Source of the DNA: FEB-7 sp963698265
Lineage (GTDB): Bacteria > Pseudomonadota > Gammaproteobacteria > Burkholderiales > Usitatibacteraceae
Assembly (NCBI GenBank): GCA_963698265.1
Contig: CAVOQC010000004.1
Span: 930,001-994,000, forward strand
Length of the DNA stretch: 64,000 bases
Reading direction: 5' to 3'
Shown here: one piece after another, positions 23,841 through 35,310 of the stretch
Layout of the letters: the number at the start of each line of letters is the position of its first letter
How positions within the stretch are numbered: the stretch's first letter is position 1
Translations under genes and position numbers: made by a program
Notes under the pieces: generated by a model
What the model saw: the letters and a program-made list of their open reading frames with translations, nothing else
Told to the model about the DNA's origin: nothing
Database searches by the model: none

Positions 23841-24514
23841 ACGGTGCCGGACTTGCGCACGATCGCCTGGATCTGCGCGAGCGTGTCGGGGAATGCCGTC
23901 TGGTCGATCGGGCGGATGAAGGCACGCTTGAGGCGCTCGCGGTCGAAGCCCAGCAGGCGAAGCACGCCGTAGGCGGCCCTGCCCAGCGCGCGGCGTGCAC
24001 GCCAGCCGCGCGTGCCCGCCTCGCGGCCGTCGACCTGCAGTTCGCGCCGGTAGCCCGTGTCGAAGAGGCGGATGTCCACGACCTCGCCACCCGCGAGCGA
24101 GCGGGCGAGCTCCAGGAGCCCGATCGACACCGGCGACCAGCTCGCGCGCTTGGCGATGGTGAAGGTCCACTTGTGGTCGCGGTTGAAGCGGCTGGGCCAG
24201 AAGCCCTGCTCGTAGAGATCCTCGTCCGGCACGATCACGAAGAGCACCCCGCCCGGCTTCACCAGCGCCCACCACTGCGCGATGGCCGCGCGCGCATCGC
24301 GCATGTGCTCGAGGCAATGGGAGGCGTAGACGAAGTCGAACTGCCGGTGGACGTGCCGGGTGATCTCGTTCGCATCACCCTGGGCGAGGTCGAAGGGCAT
24401 GACGTGGGGAAGGACCGGATCGGGCCCGCAGCCGATGTCGATGCCCTCGCCCTGGAGCACGGCGTGCTCCAGCGGGCCCCACTGCCTGCGCGTCTTCGAC
24501 GACTCGTTCGCCAT
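23801..24514 (-). CDS. Class I SAM-dependent methyltransferase, short
   Basis: A 237-aa methyltransferase with GEGIDIGCGPDPVLPHVMPF as SAM-binding segment and FDFVYASHCLEHMRDARAAI followed by WWALVKPGGVLFVIVPDED, as in Methyltransf_11/23 proteins that often act on lipids, glycans or quinones. A C-terminal ~100 residues is Arg-rich with no clear fold. It begins 8 nt after the cyclic-nucleotide-domain gene, so it is probably co-transcribed with it. Substrate unknown. Confidence 0.82.
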   Translation of the reverse strand: MANESSKTRRQWGPLEHAVLQGEGIDIGCGPDPVLPHVMPFDLAQGDANEITRHVHRQFDFVYASHCLEHMRDARAAIAQWWALVKPGGVLFVIVPDEDLYEQGFWPSRFNRDHKWTFTIAKRASWSPVSIGLLELARSLAGGEVVDIRLFDTGYRRELQVDGREAGTRGWRARRALGRAAYGVLRLLGFDRERLKRAFIRPIDQTAFPDTLAQIQAIVRKSGTVQPVASNQAPVDR

Positions 24515-24522
24515 CCGCTGCG

Positions 24523-24999
24523 TCAGGCGCCGGCGAGCTTGGCCACCGGCCAGTGGTTGTCCATGAGGTGAAGCCGCGTGACCTGGAGCCGGTCTGCGAC
24601 CACCGCCAGCAGGCGGCGCATGAATTCGTAGCCGAACGCGGTGTCCTTCTCGCACAACGCGCGCAGCGCCGCGGCATCGAAGGCGAGCGCCTTCGCCTCC
24701 TCCAGCACGCGGGCCTGGAATACGGTCTTGCCTCCCATGACGGAAGACCAGCCGAGCTCGTCCCCGGCGCCCAGGGTGTCGAGACGGAAGGCGCCGCTGG
24801 GCGGTGCGATCTCGAGGGCCACCATGCCCGCGAGGACCAGGTAGAACTCCGGGCTCTCCTCGCCCTCGCCGAAGAGCACGCGCTCGCGCTCCAGTACGAC
24901 GTTGCGTGCCAGCTCGCCGAGCTGCGCGACGTGACGATCCTGCATGCCCTGCACGAAGGGCTGCTTCCTGAGCAAGTCCAGGGTGGTCGTGGTCATCAT
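24523..24999 (-). CDS. Stand-alone cyclic-nucleotide-binding (CAP-ED) domain protein
   Basis: A 158-aa protein consisting almost entirely of a cNMP-binding fold: FVQGMQDRHVAQLGELARN, FGEGEESPEFYLVLAGMVAL, the phosphate-cassette-like region DTLGAGDELGWSSVMGG, and a C-helix ending RLQVTRLHLMDNHW. There is no helix-turn-helix, so it is not a Crp/FNR transcription factor. The cassette lacks the canonical Arg-Ser/Thr-Ala series, so true cyclic-nucleotide binding is uncertain. ATG 24999 has AGGAGG 7 nt upstream; the frame continues upstream without conserved sequence. Confidence 0.85.
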   Translation of the reverse strand: MMTTTTLDLLRKQPFVQGMQDRHVAQLGELARNVVLERERVLFGEGEESPEFYLVLAGMVALEIAPPSGAFRLDTLGAGDELGWSSVMGGKTVFQARVLEEAKALAFDAAALRALCEKDTAFGYEFMRRLLAVVADRLQVTRLHLMDNHWPVAKLAGA

Positions 25000-25159
25000 C
25001 TTCCGTCCTCCTGTCGTCTGCATGCCTCGTCGACGATACCCGGCACCCGCCCGGAGGACCGGCCGCGTTGCGCCGCGAGCGTGCGAATCCACGGCCGAGC
25101 GCTTCCGGAGGTGCGAATCCAGCATACACCCGCAGCCGCGGATGCCGGCCGGCAACGGG

Positions 25160-26909
25160 CTACATCGAAATGGAGCCCTCGCGGAATTCCGTCCGGTCGA
25201 GCCAGACGTTGACCAGCACGGGCCGGCCGGAAGCCGAGAGCCGGCGCGCCTGCGCAAGGCCCGGCTCCACCTCCGCCTGGCTGCGGATCTCCACGCCCTC
25301 CGCGCCGAACGCCTTCGCGACCTCGTGGTAGGCGGTGCGCGCGAGCACGGTGCCCACGTCGTCGCCGAGCATCTTCACCTGCTCGCGCGCGATCTGCGTC
25401 CACGCGGCGTCGTTTCCGACCACGGCGATGACCGGGATGCCGTGGCGCACGAAGGTGTCGAATTCCGCGAGCCCGTAGCCGCTGGCGCCGTCGCCCCAGA
25501 CGAGCCACACCTCGGCGGACGGCTTCACGACCGCCGCGCCCAGCGCGAAGCCCGCACCGACGCCGAGCGTGCCGAAGGCGCCGGGATCGAGCCAGGCGAG
25601 CGGCCCGCGCGGGCGCAGGATGTAGGAGGCGGTGGCCACGAAATCGCCGCCGTCGGCCACGAACACGGCGTTTTCTCCCGCCGCGCGATCCAGTGCGCGG
25701 AAGAACGCGACCGGGTTCACGTGATCGCCGCGGGCCTGCGCCTGCGCATCGATCTCGACCTCGCGCCCGGCGTCCCGCGCCTTCAGCGCCTCGATCCACG
25801 CCGCGCGCCCGGCACCCGGCGCCACGCGGCCCGCGAGTGCGACGAGGAAGCGGCCCGCGTCGCCGATGGCTTCGATCTCCGGCTTGCGGTTCAGGCGCGC
25901 GTCCTTGCGGCTGCGGTTGGCCGCGATGAGCGTCGCACTGCGGCGCACGTGCTTGCCGTAGTCGAGGCGGAAATCGCAAGGCACGCCGGCGAGCAGGACG
26001 CAGTCGGACTCGCGCAGCGCCTTGCGGCGCGCGTGCCGCATCTGCAGCGCCGATTCGCGGCCCAGGAGACCGCGCGCCATGCCGGACAGGTAGACGGGCA
26101 CGCCCAGGCGGGCGACCGCGTCGGCCACGCTCGCGGCCTGCGCGGATTCGACGATGGCCTGGCTGCCCAGGACCAGGAGCGGGCGCTCGGCGCGGGAGAG
26201 CGCCGCTGCGGCGCGCGCCACCGCGGTTTCGCCAGCGAGCGGAGCGGTCACGGGCCGGCCCACGGGCGCATACGGCGCGCCGGCGCCGGCGAACATCCTC
26301 GCCGCGTGGCGATTGAGGTACCAGCGCAGCAAGCGGTCGGCGATCGCCGCGCCCTTGCCCGCCGCGTCGGCGTACCAGCCGCGGATCAGCTGCTCGTCGT
26401 AGAGGAGATCGACGGGACACTCGACGAACGCGGGGCCCGGCACGCCGGAGAGCGACGCGAGGAGCGCGTCCTCGACCGCTGGCCCCAGGTCCGCCACGCG
26501 CCGCACCTGGCGCACGAACTTCACGTGGGGCGCCACCACGGGCTTCTGGTCGATGTCCTGCAGCGCGCCTCGTCCCCTGCAGCGCCGTGGGCGCCGCCCC
26601 GCCCAGCAGCACCACCGGCGACTGCGCGAGCTGCGCGTTCTTCAGCGCCGTGATGGTGTTGGTGAGGCCCGGCCCCGCGGTGACCGCCGCCACGCCCGGC
26701 GTGCCGGTGAGCCGCGCCACCGCGTCGGCGGCGAAGACGGCGGTCGCCTCGTCGCGCGTGTCGACGATGCGGATGCCGCGGCGCTTGGCGGCCACGAGGA
26801 TGGGCGAGATGTGGCCGCCGCAGAGCGTGAAGACGACCTTCACGCCGTGGGCCGCGAGTGCGGCCGCGACGCGTTCGCCGCCGTGGGCGGGGATGTCCGG
26901 AGCGTTCAT
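25160..26909 (-). pseudogene. ILVBL/2-hydroxyacyl-CoA lyase-like ThDP enzyme, interrupted by a one-base insertion
   Basis: A thiamine-diphosphate enzyme of the acetolactate synthase superfamily, closest by eye to ILVBL (HACL2). The N-terminal part has the catalytic glutamate in VDTRDEATAVFAADAVARL and VTAGPGLTNTITALKNAQ; the C-terminal part has the ThDP motif GDGASGYGLAEFDTF...VVGNDAAWTQIAREQ. The frame breaks near 26573: minus strand ctgcagggg-a-cgaggc gives LQGTRRAAGH, while dropping the A gives LQGRGALQDIDQKPVV, family-typical. Restored length is 582 aa. The start ATG 26909 overlaps the acyl-CoA synthetase stop (ATGA), so the two act together. Confidence 0.87.
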
Positions 26910-28612
26910 GGGCCTTGCACCAGTTCGCCCGCCGCGTGCCGGCGCGCGAGTTCGCGGTAATCGATCTTGCCCACGCGCGTGAGCGGCAGCGACGGCACGA
27001 ACGCCACCTCGCGGGGACAGGACCACTTGATGAGCCGTTCGCGGCAGTGATGGATGATCGCCTCCGCCATCGCCGCACCCGCCTGCGCCGGATCGCGCAG
27101 CACGACGCACGCTTCGACACGCTCGACCTGCGCGGGATCCGGCACCCCGATCACGCAGACTTCGGCCACCGCCGGGTGCTCGCGGATGATCGCCTCGACC
27201 TGCGCCGGGTACACGTTGAACCCCGACGACTTGATCATGCGCTTCAGGCGCACCGAGAAGTAGGTGAATCCGTCGGCGTCCATCTTCCCGAGGTCGCCCG
27301 TGTGCAGCCAGGTGCGGCCGTCGGCATGTTCGCGCAGCGCCTGCGCGGTGGCCTCGGCATCGTCCAGGTATCCGAGCATCACCGCGGGACCGGCGATGCA
27401 GATCTCGCCCTCCTCGCCCGCCGGCGCCGCTTCGGTCGTGCCCGTCTTCACGATCTTGGCGAGCATGTCGGGAAACGGGATGCCGACCGAGCCCTCGCGG
27501 TACTCCGTGAGGGGCGTGGCCATGATGCCCGTCACCGCCTCGGTGAGCCCGTATCCCTCGAGGAGCTTCACCTTCCCGCCCCCGGCCACGACCATCGCCT
27601 CGAAGCGCTCCTTCACCGCGCGCGGCAGCGTGTCGGCGCCGCAGAAGCAGGCCGTGAGGCAGGAAAGGTCGGCCCGGGCGAGCGAGGGATCCCGGGTGAG
27701 CGCGTCGAAGAGCGTCGGCACGCCCACCAGCACGTTGGGCCGGTCGCGGCGCAGCACTTCGGAGACGATCTCGGCGCTGAACTGCGGCACGAGGATGGAC
27801 TTGCCGCCGCCCATGAAGGCCGCGTTCACGCACACCCCCAGCCCGAACCCGTGGAAGATCGGCAGCACCGCGAGGATCGCGTCGCGCTCGCCCAGCCCGC
27901 ACCAGGACGCCGCCTGCATGCCCTGGGCGATGAAGTTGCGGTTCGAGAGCACGATGCCCTTGGGCAGCCCCGTGGTCCCCCCCGAAAAGAGAATCGCGGC
28001 CGCGTCGTCCGTCCGGCCCGCGGGCGCTCGCGTGTCGGGCCGCGCGGAGTCCAGCAGCGACGCCCACCGCCGCACCCGCGGATCGGCTGGCACCGGCGCG
28101 ATCTTGCGTCCCTTGGTCGCCCAGAAACCCAGGCGCCTGAGCGGCGGGAGGTACTCCGGGATCCTCGCGACTACGATCTTCTCCAGGCCCTTCGCGGGCG
28201 TGGCCGCGGCGAGCGTGCCGTAGAACGCGTCGAGGACGAGCGCCATGCGCGCGCCCGTGGCGTCGAGATAATGGGTGATCTCCGGCGCCGTCGACTGCGG
28301 ATGGATGAGCGCCGGCAGCGCCCCGAGGCGGTTGGCCGCGTAGAAGGCGATCACGCCCTGCGGCGTCGTGGGCATCGAGATGAGGAATCGATCCCCCGCG
28401 CGCAGGCCTTCGGCCGCCAGCGCCGAGGCGCAGCGGTCCACGCCGTCCAGGAATTCGCGGTACGTCGCGCGCGTGCCGAGGAAGTCCCACGCAACCGAAC
28501 CGGGCACGCGCCTCGCGGTGGCGGCGAGCGCCTCGTAGAGCGTCACCTCCGGGTAGTCGATCGCGTGCGGTACGTCCCCGTAGTAACGCAGCCACGGACG
28601 GGCATCGGTCAT
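26906..28612 (-). CDS. Long/medium-chain acyl-CoA synthetase (AMP-forming)
   Basis: A 568-aa ANL-superfamily ligase. Motifs: the P-loop AAAILFSGGTTGLPKGIVLS, LLEGYGLTEAVTGIMATP (A5 region), HTGDLGKMDADGFTYF and RLKRMIKSSGFNVYPAQVEA (A8), and the catalytic lysine in LTRVGKIDYREL near the C-terminus. It activates a fatty or related acid to acyl-CoA. Coupling with the downstream ILVBL-type lyase suggests degradation of a 2-hydroxy acid by alpha-cleavage to an aldehyde and formyl-CoA; this pathway is an inference. Confidence 0.92.
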   Translation of the reverse strand: MTDARPWLRYYGDVPHAIDYPEVTLYEALAATARRVPGSVAWDFLGTRATYREFLDGVDRCASALAAEGLRAGDRFLISMPTTPQGVIAFYAANRLGALPALIHPQSTAPEITHYLDATGARMALVLDAFYGTLAAATPAKGLEKIVVARIPEYLPPLRRLGFWATKGRKIAPVPADPRVRRWASLLDSARPDTRAPAGRTDDAAAILFSGGTTGLPKGIVLSNRNFIAQGMQAASWCGLGERDAILAVLPIFHGFGLGVCVNAAFMGGGKSILVPQFSAEIVSEVLRRDRPNVLVGVPTLFDALTRDPSLARADLSCLTACFCGADTLPRAVKERFEAMVVAGGGKVKLLEGYGLTEAVTGIMATPLTEYREGSVGIPFPDMLAKIVKTGTTEAAPAGEEGEICIAGPAVMLGYLDDAEATAQALREHADGRTWLHTGDLGKMDADGFTYFSVRLKRMIKSSGFNVYPAQVEAIIREHPAVAEVCVIGVPDPAQVERVEACVVLRDPAQAGAAMAEAIIHHCRERLIKWSCPREVAFVPSLPLTRVGKIDYRELARRHAAGELVQGP

Positions 28613-28658
28613 GGGATACGCCTACTTCCCTTCGCCGTCTCGGGCGCGATGCGTGTCG

Positions 28659-29513
28659 CTATTCCGGCAGGGCCTGTATCGAGAAGGCGGTGCGCATCGT
28701 GTCGCTCAGGGGCGCGCCCAGGGGATCGAACCATTTCGCGTAGATCGCCTCGATCTCTCCGGAGCGCATGAGGCCGGAAAGCGTGCGGTTCACGACCAGC
28801 TTGAAGTCGGCGTCGTTCCTGCGGAACATGAGCCCGAAGGGCTCGTAGGACAGGTGCCGGCCCACGACGGCGTAGTCCTTCGGGTTCCTCGCCCGGGACC
28901 TGAGGCCCATGAGCTGGATGTCGTCGCTCACGTTCGCCTCGACCCGGCCGGACTCGAGCGAGAGGAAGCCCTCGCCATGGTCCTTCACGTTGAGCACCTT
29001 GATGCCGAGGTCCAGCTTGTCCGACAGGCCCTTGATCACGCGCTCGTTGGTGGTGCCCTGGGAGACGGAGATGGGCCGGCCCTTCAGGTCCTCGACTTCC
29101 TTCACGCCCGATTTCACCTTGACCAGCAGGCGCGTGCCGCCGATGAAGGTGACGTGGGAGAACTCCACCTGCTTCTGGCGGGTGAGCGTGTTCGTGGTCG
29201 AGCCGCATTCCAGATCGACCGTGCCGTTGGCCACCAGCGGCACCCGCGTCTGCGACACCACCGGGATCTGGCGCACCGTGAGGTTGGGCATCTTCAACTC
29301 GGCCTTCACCGCCTCGACGATCTTCGCGCACAGGTCGATGGAGTAGCCGATGGCGTTCTGCTTCTCGTCCAGGTAGGAGAACGGGATCGACGTCTCGCGG
29401 ATGCCCAGGGTGAGCGTGCCGCTTTCCTTGACCTTCTTGAGCGTGCCCGTCAGCTCCTGGGCGCTGACCGCCCCGGAAACCAGCAGGAACAGTACGATGG
29501 CGATGCGGCTCAT
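28659..29513 (-). CDS. GltI-like amino-acid ABC transporter substrate-binding protein (orphan)
   Basis: A 284-aa periplasmic binding protein of SBP family 3. It has a signal peptide (SRIAIVLFLLVSGAVSA), then LTGTLKKVKESGTLTLGIRE, IGYSIDLCAKIVEAVKAEL, TVDLECGSTTNTLTRQKQVE and LKGRPISVSQGTTNERVI, the pattern of glutamate/aspartate receptors. ATG 29513 has GGAG 6 nt upstream. No permease or ATPase gene adjoins it; the nearest is the complete aapJQMP set about 18 kb away. It lies 46 nt before the acyl-CoA synthetase and is divergent from the dehydrogenase with only 44 nt between starts. Confidence 0.92.
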   Translation of the reverse strand: MSRIAIVLFLLVSGAVSAQELTGTLKKVKESGTLTLGIRETSIPFSYLDEKQNAIGYSIDLCAKIVEAVKAELKMPNLTVRQIPVVSQTRVPLVANGTVDLECGSTTNTLTRQKQVEFSHVTFIGGTRLLVKVKSGVKEVEDLKGRPISVSQGTTNERVIKGLSDKLDLGIKVLNVKDHGEGFLSLESGRVEANVSDDIQLMGLRSRARNPKDYAVVGRHLSYEPFGLMFRRNDADFKLVVNRTLSGLMRSGEIEAIYAKWFDPLGAPLSDTMRTAFSIQALPE

Positions 29514-29557
29514 GGCGTTCTCCAGGTGGGATGCCGCAATTCTATAGGAAGCCCGGC

Positions 29558-30496
29558 ATGGCAAATCGCAGGACTTGCGCCGTCATCGGCGGCGGCACCA
29601 TGGGCGCGGACATCGCGCTCACCCTGGCCCGCGCGGGCTGCACGACGCACCTGGTCGAGACCTTCGACGAGGTGCGCGAGGCGCTTCCCGGAAGACTCTC
29701 CGCGGGCCTGGCGGCTCTCGGTTGCCCGCAGCGCCTCGATCACCTCTGCCTGCACGCGAGCCTCGACGCAGTCCCCTGGCCCGCCGTCGACCTGGTGATC
29801 GAGGCCGTTCCGGAGCGCCTCGACCTCAAGCGCCGTCTCTTCGCCGCGATCCTGCCGCGGCTTCGCGACGACGCGCTGCTCACCAGCAACAGCTCGAGCT
29901 TTCCGATCAGCGCCATCGCCGAGGGCCTGCCCTCGGCGCACCGCTGCTTCGGGCTGCACTACTTCATGCCGGCGCACCTCGTGCCGCTGGTCGAGGTGGT
30001 GTGCGCTCCGGCCAGCGACCCGGTGCTCGCCGCGGACCTCGCCATGTTCATGCGCGCCACGGGCAAGGTGCCGGTGATCGTCCGGAAGGACCTGCCCGGC
30101 TTCCTCGCCAACCGCCTGCAGCATGCGCTCGCCCGCGAGGCCCTCGCGCTCGTGGAGGCGGGCGTGGCCACGCCAGCGGACGTGGACGCGGCCGTGCGCT
30201 TCGGCTTCGGCTTGCGCTTTCTCGCGGCGGGCCCGCTGCTGCAGCGTGACCACGCGGGGCTCGACGTGCATGCAGCCGCCGCCGCGACGATGTACCCGAC
30301 GCTCGCCGCCGGCACGGAGCCATCGCGCGAGCTCACCGACCGGGTCGCCGCGGGCCGGCTGGGCATGAAAGCGGGAGGCGGGTTCTACGACTGGACGCCG
30401 GAGGCCATCGCGCGGGAGCGCGAACGCTACGAGGCGCTGCTGCGGGCCGGGCTCGCGCTGATCGCGCCGGAACTGCCGCCGGTGGAAGGCGGCTAG
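29558..30496 (+). CDS. 3-hydroxyacyl-CoA dehydrogenase
   Basis: A 312-aa NAD-dependent dehydrogenase of beta-oxidation type. The N-terminal Rossmann domain has CAVIGGGTMGADIALTLARA; the catalytic region has NSSSFPISAIAE, the His in LHYFMPAHLVPLVEVV (HCDH signature) and KDLPGFLANRLQHALAREAL; the C-terminal domain ends GRLGMKAGGGFYDW. ATG 29558 is preferred because AGGAAG lies upstream and an earlier ATG at 29531 adds unrelated residues. It is monofunctional, without a crotonase domain. Confidence 0.93.
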   Translation: MANRRTCAVIGGGTMGADIALTLARAGCTTHLVETFDEVREALPGRLSAGLAALGCPQRLDHLCLHASLDAVPWPAVDLVIEAVPERLDLKRRLFAAILPRLRDDALLTSNSSSFPISAIAEGLPSAHRCFGLHYFMPAHLVPLVEVVCAPASDPVLAADLAMFMRATGKVPVIVRKDLPGFLANRLQHALAREALALVEAGVATPADVDAAVRFGFGLRFLAAGPLLQRDHAGLDVHAAAAATMYPTLAAGTEPSRELTDRVAAGRLGMKAGGGFYDWTPEAIARERERYEALLRAGLALIAPELPPVEGG

Positions 30497-30507
30497 AGGA
30501 GCGGGCG

Positions 30508-30735
30508 CTACTTGCCGCGCCGGTAGACGAGCTTTTTCGTGCCCCCGTCGCAGGTGCCCACGACCCGTCCTTCCTTCTCCTCGTCCTTGGCGACGATGTC
30601 GATCGTCCAGGACGTGACCCCCTTGGCCTTGAGCTTTTCCTCGATCTCGCCCTTCAGTTCCTCGCAGGACTTCCTCGCGAGGGCGGGGGTTGCGACAATT
30701 GCGAGCAGGCAGGCAAGCAGGATCGGCTTTTTCAT
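30508..30735 (-). CDS. DUF1161-family small exported protein
   Basis: A 75-aa protein with a signal peptide (KKPILLACLLAIVATPALA), then SCEELKGEIEEKLKAKGV and VVGTCDGGTKKLVYRRGK, the two-cysteine pattern of DUF1161 proteins found in many gammaproteobacteria and betaproteobacteria. The function of the family is unknown; one disulfide in the periplasm is likely. It is convergent with the dehydrogenase gene, 11 nt from it. Confidence 0.85.
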   Translation of the reverse strand: MKKPILLACLLAIVATPALARKSCEELKGEIEEKLKAKGVTSWTIDIVAKDEEKEGRVVGTCDGGTKKLVYRRGK

Positions 30736-30839
30736 GTTCTCTCCACCCCGGGGATTGCTTCGCCGGTAGCATAGATCAGATCGTCCTGTCCGCGCCATGC
30801 CCGCGCGTGTCTCCCGCTTTCCCGCCCCGGAGGACACCA

Positions 30840-30965
30840 TGCCCGACCGCCAGGACCCCGAAGGCACGCGCCTGCCCATCAAGATCGACTCCGCCAGCAA
30901 CGGGGAATTCGCCCCCATCGCGCTGGGCCCGGAGCACCACCACGCGCTCCGGCCAGGCCGCGGGG
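30840..30965 (+). pseudogene. N-terminal remnant of a truncated gene (possibly a Tat-exported amidohydrolase)
   Basis: ATG 30840 has a good GGAGG ribosome site and encodes MPDRQDPEGTRLPIKIDSAS then NGEFAPIALGPEHHHAL, after which the sequence becomes Arg/Gly-rich and runs into the convergent membrane-protein gene. The opening residues resemble the N-terminus of metal-dependent amidohydrolases with a later Tat motif, recalled from memory, but the rest is missing. I read this as the 5' stump left by a deletion. It could instead be a short unrelated ORF. Confidence 0.4.
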
Positions 30966-30980
30966 TACGGCCCCTCAGGG

Positions 30981-31310
30981 CTACTCGATGGGCGGCGGGG
31001 CGAGGCGCCGCGAAAGCGGGTAGACCGCGAAATTGCGCACGAGCCCTCCCACGGCCACCACGAGGAGCGCGACGGCGCCGCCCGCCATGACCCCCAGGTA
31101 GGCCGCCATCCCCAGGGCGTCCGGCTTGAGCGCGGCGGCATCGGAAAAGATCCAGTAGCCGACCGCGACCGCCGCGGGAACGGACAAGGCCAGCGTGGCC
31201 GAATTGAAGACGATGAGCGGGACGCGGTTCGCGACCCGCGGGCTGGTGTTCAGGAACGCGACCACGGTGACGACGACGAGGATGACGAGGATGAGGAGCA
31301 TGAAGGGCAT
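30981..31310 (-). CDS. Predicted inner-membrane protein, three to four helices
   Basis: A 109-aa hydrophobic protein: helix 1 (MLLILVILVVVTVVAFL), NTSPRVANRVPLIVFNSATL, helices near residues 35-55 and 68-92, and a basic C-terminus ending RRLAPPPIE. No family was recognised. ATG 31310 is used; it has no clear ribosome site and an in-frame upstream GTG at about 31331 is possible. The gene is divergent from glgP with about 108 nt between starts. Confidence 0.65.
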   Translation of the reverse strand: MPFMLLILVILVVVTVVAFLNTSPRVANRVPLIVFNSATLALSVPAAVAVGYWIFSDAAALKPDALGMAAYLGVMAGGAVALLVVAVGGLVRNFAVYPLSRRLAPPPIE

Positions 31311-31418
31311 GGCGGGAGCGTGCTCGGTCACGAGGGAGGCGGGCGCCAAACGGCCCGCGGACGGGTAAACTCTACCGCAGAGGCCACTCCAGTTGCAGAA
31401 CCGGATCATTCCCCGTCC

Positions 31419-33908
<2,490 letters not shown>

Positions 33909-33954
33909 GGCCGGATCGGCCGCACCGGGCGGCCGACGACGCGAAGGAGGTGCC

Positions 33955-35310
33955 ATGGAACCGACGACGAAACCGGTCCTCTCCCCCCCCACGGCCGGGG
34001 ACGACGACGTCGACGCGAGCGGCTCGCACCCGTACCTGCACGACCGGCGCCGGGTCTCGTACGCGATGCCGCTCGCGCGCTCGGCGATGGCCTACGTGCT
34101 TGCGGGCGGTCGCGGCACGCGGCTCATGGAACTCACCGACAGGCGCGCGAAGCCCGCCGTGTACTTCGGCGGCAAGATGCGCATCATCGACTTCGCGCTC
34201 TCCAACGCACTCAACTCCGGCATCCGTCACATCGCGGTGGCCACGCAGTACAAGGCGCACAGCCTGATCCGCCACCTGCAGCGCGGCTGGAACTTCCTGC
34301 AGCCGGTGCGCAACGAGAGCTTCGACATCCTCCCGGCCAGCCAGCGCCTGGAAGGCAACGAGTGGTACGCGGGGACGGCGGACGCCGTCTACCAGAACAC
34401 CGACATCATCGACGACTACGCGCCGGAGTACCTGGTGATCCTCGGCGGCGACCACGTCTACAAGATGGACTACGAGCGCATGCTCGTCGAGCACGTGAAC
34501 TCCTTCGCCGACGTGACCGTGGCCTGCCTCGAGGTTCCCGTCGCCGAGGCGAGCGCCTTCGGCGTGATGCACGTCGACGCCGACGACCGCGTCATCTCCT
34601 TCGTCGAGAAACCCGCGGTGCCGCCGGAGATGCCCGACCGGCCCGGCTACGCGCTGGCGAGCATGGGCGTCTACGTCTTCCAGCGCGACCTGCTGAACGA
34701 GCAGCTGCGCCGCGACGTGGCCGACCCGCACTCGAGCCGCGACTTCGGCAAGGACATCATCCCGTGGATGGTCACGAACGGGAAGGTCATGGCGCACCGC
34801 TTCACGACCTCGTGCGTGCGCTCGCGCTCGGAGTCCACCGCCTACTGGCGCGACGTCGGCACGCTCGACGCGTACTGGGAAGCCAACATCGACCTGACCG
34901 ACGTCGTTCCGGAGCTCGATCTCTTCGACCTCGACTGGCCGATCTGGACCTATTCCGGGATCACGCCCCCGGCCAAGTTCGTCCACGACGTGGACGGGCG
35001 ACGCGGGACGGCCATCGCCTCCCTCGTCTCCGGCGGCTGCATCGTCTCGGGCGCGACGGTGCGCCGCTCGCTCCTCGCCACGCTGGTCCACGTCCATTCG
35101 TACTCCCACATCGAGAACGCGGTGTTGCTTCCGCACGTGGAGGTCGGCCGCCATGCGCGCCTGAAGAACGTGGTGATCGACGCCGGCGTGCAGATCCCGC
35201 AGGGCCTCGTGGTGGGAGAAGACCCGGAGGAGGACGCGCGCCGCTTCCGCCGCACCGAAAAGGGAATCTGCCTCATCACGCAGCCGATGATCGACCGCCT
35301 CGGCCCATGA
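33955..35310 (+). CDS. glgC: Glucose-1-phosphate adenylyltransferase
   Basis: GlgC makes ADP-glucose, the committed step of glycogen synthesis. The 451-aa protein shows AYVLAGGRGTRLMELTDRRA, KPAVYFGGKMRIIDFALSNA, WYAGTADAVYQN, YLVILGGDHVYKMDY, SFVEKP and a left-handed beta-helix C-terminus (SGGCIVSGATVRRSLLATLV). An N-terminal extension of about 40 residues precedes the catalytic domain. ATG 33955 has a perfect AAGGAGG. It overlaps glgA by 4 nt. Confidence 0.96.
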   Translation: MEPTTKPVLSPPTAGDDDVDASGSHPYLHDRRRVSYAMPLARSAMAYVLAGGRGTRLMELTDRRAKPAVYFGGKMRIIDFALSNALNSGIRHIAVATQYKAHSLIRHLQRGWNFLQPVRNESFDILPASQRLEGNEWYAGTADAVYQNTDIIDDYAPEYLVILGGDHVYKMDYERMLVEHVNSFADVTVACLEVPVAEASAFGVMHVDADDRVISFVEKPAVPPEMPDRPGYALASMGVYVFQRDLLNEQLRRDVADPHSSRDFGKDIIPWMVTNGKVMAHRFTTSCVRSRSESTAYWRDVGTLDAYWEANIDLTDVVPELDLFDLDWPIWTYSGITPPAKFVHDVDGRRGTAIASLVSGGCIVSGATVRRSLLATLVHVHSYSHIENAVLLPHVEVGRHARLKNVVIDAGVQIPQGLVVGEDPEEDARRFRRTEKGICLITQPMIDRLGP

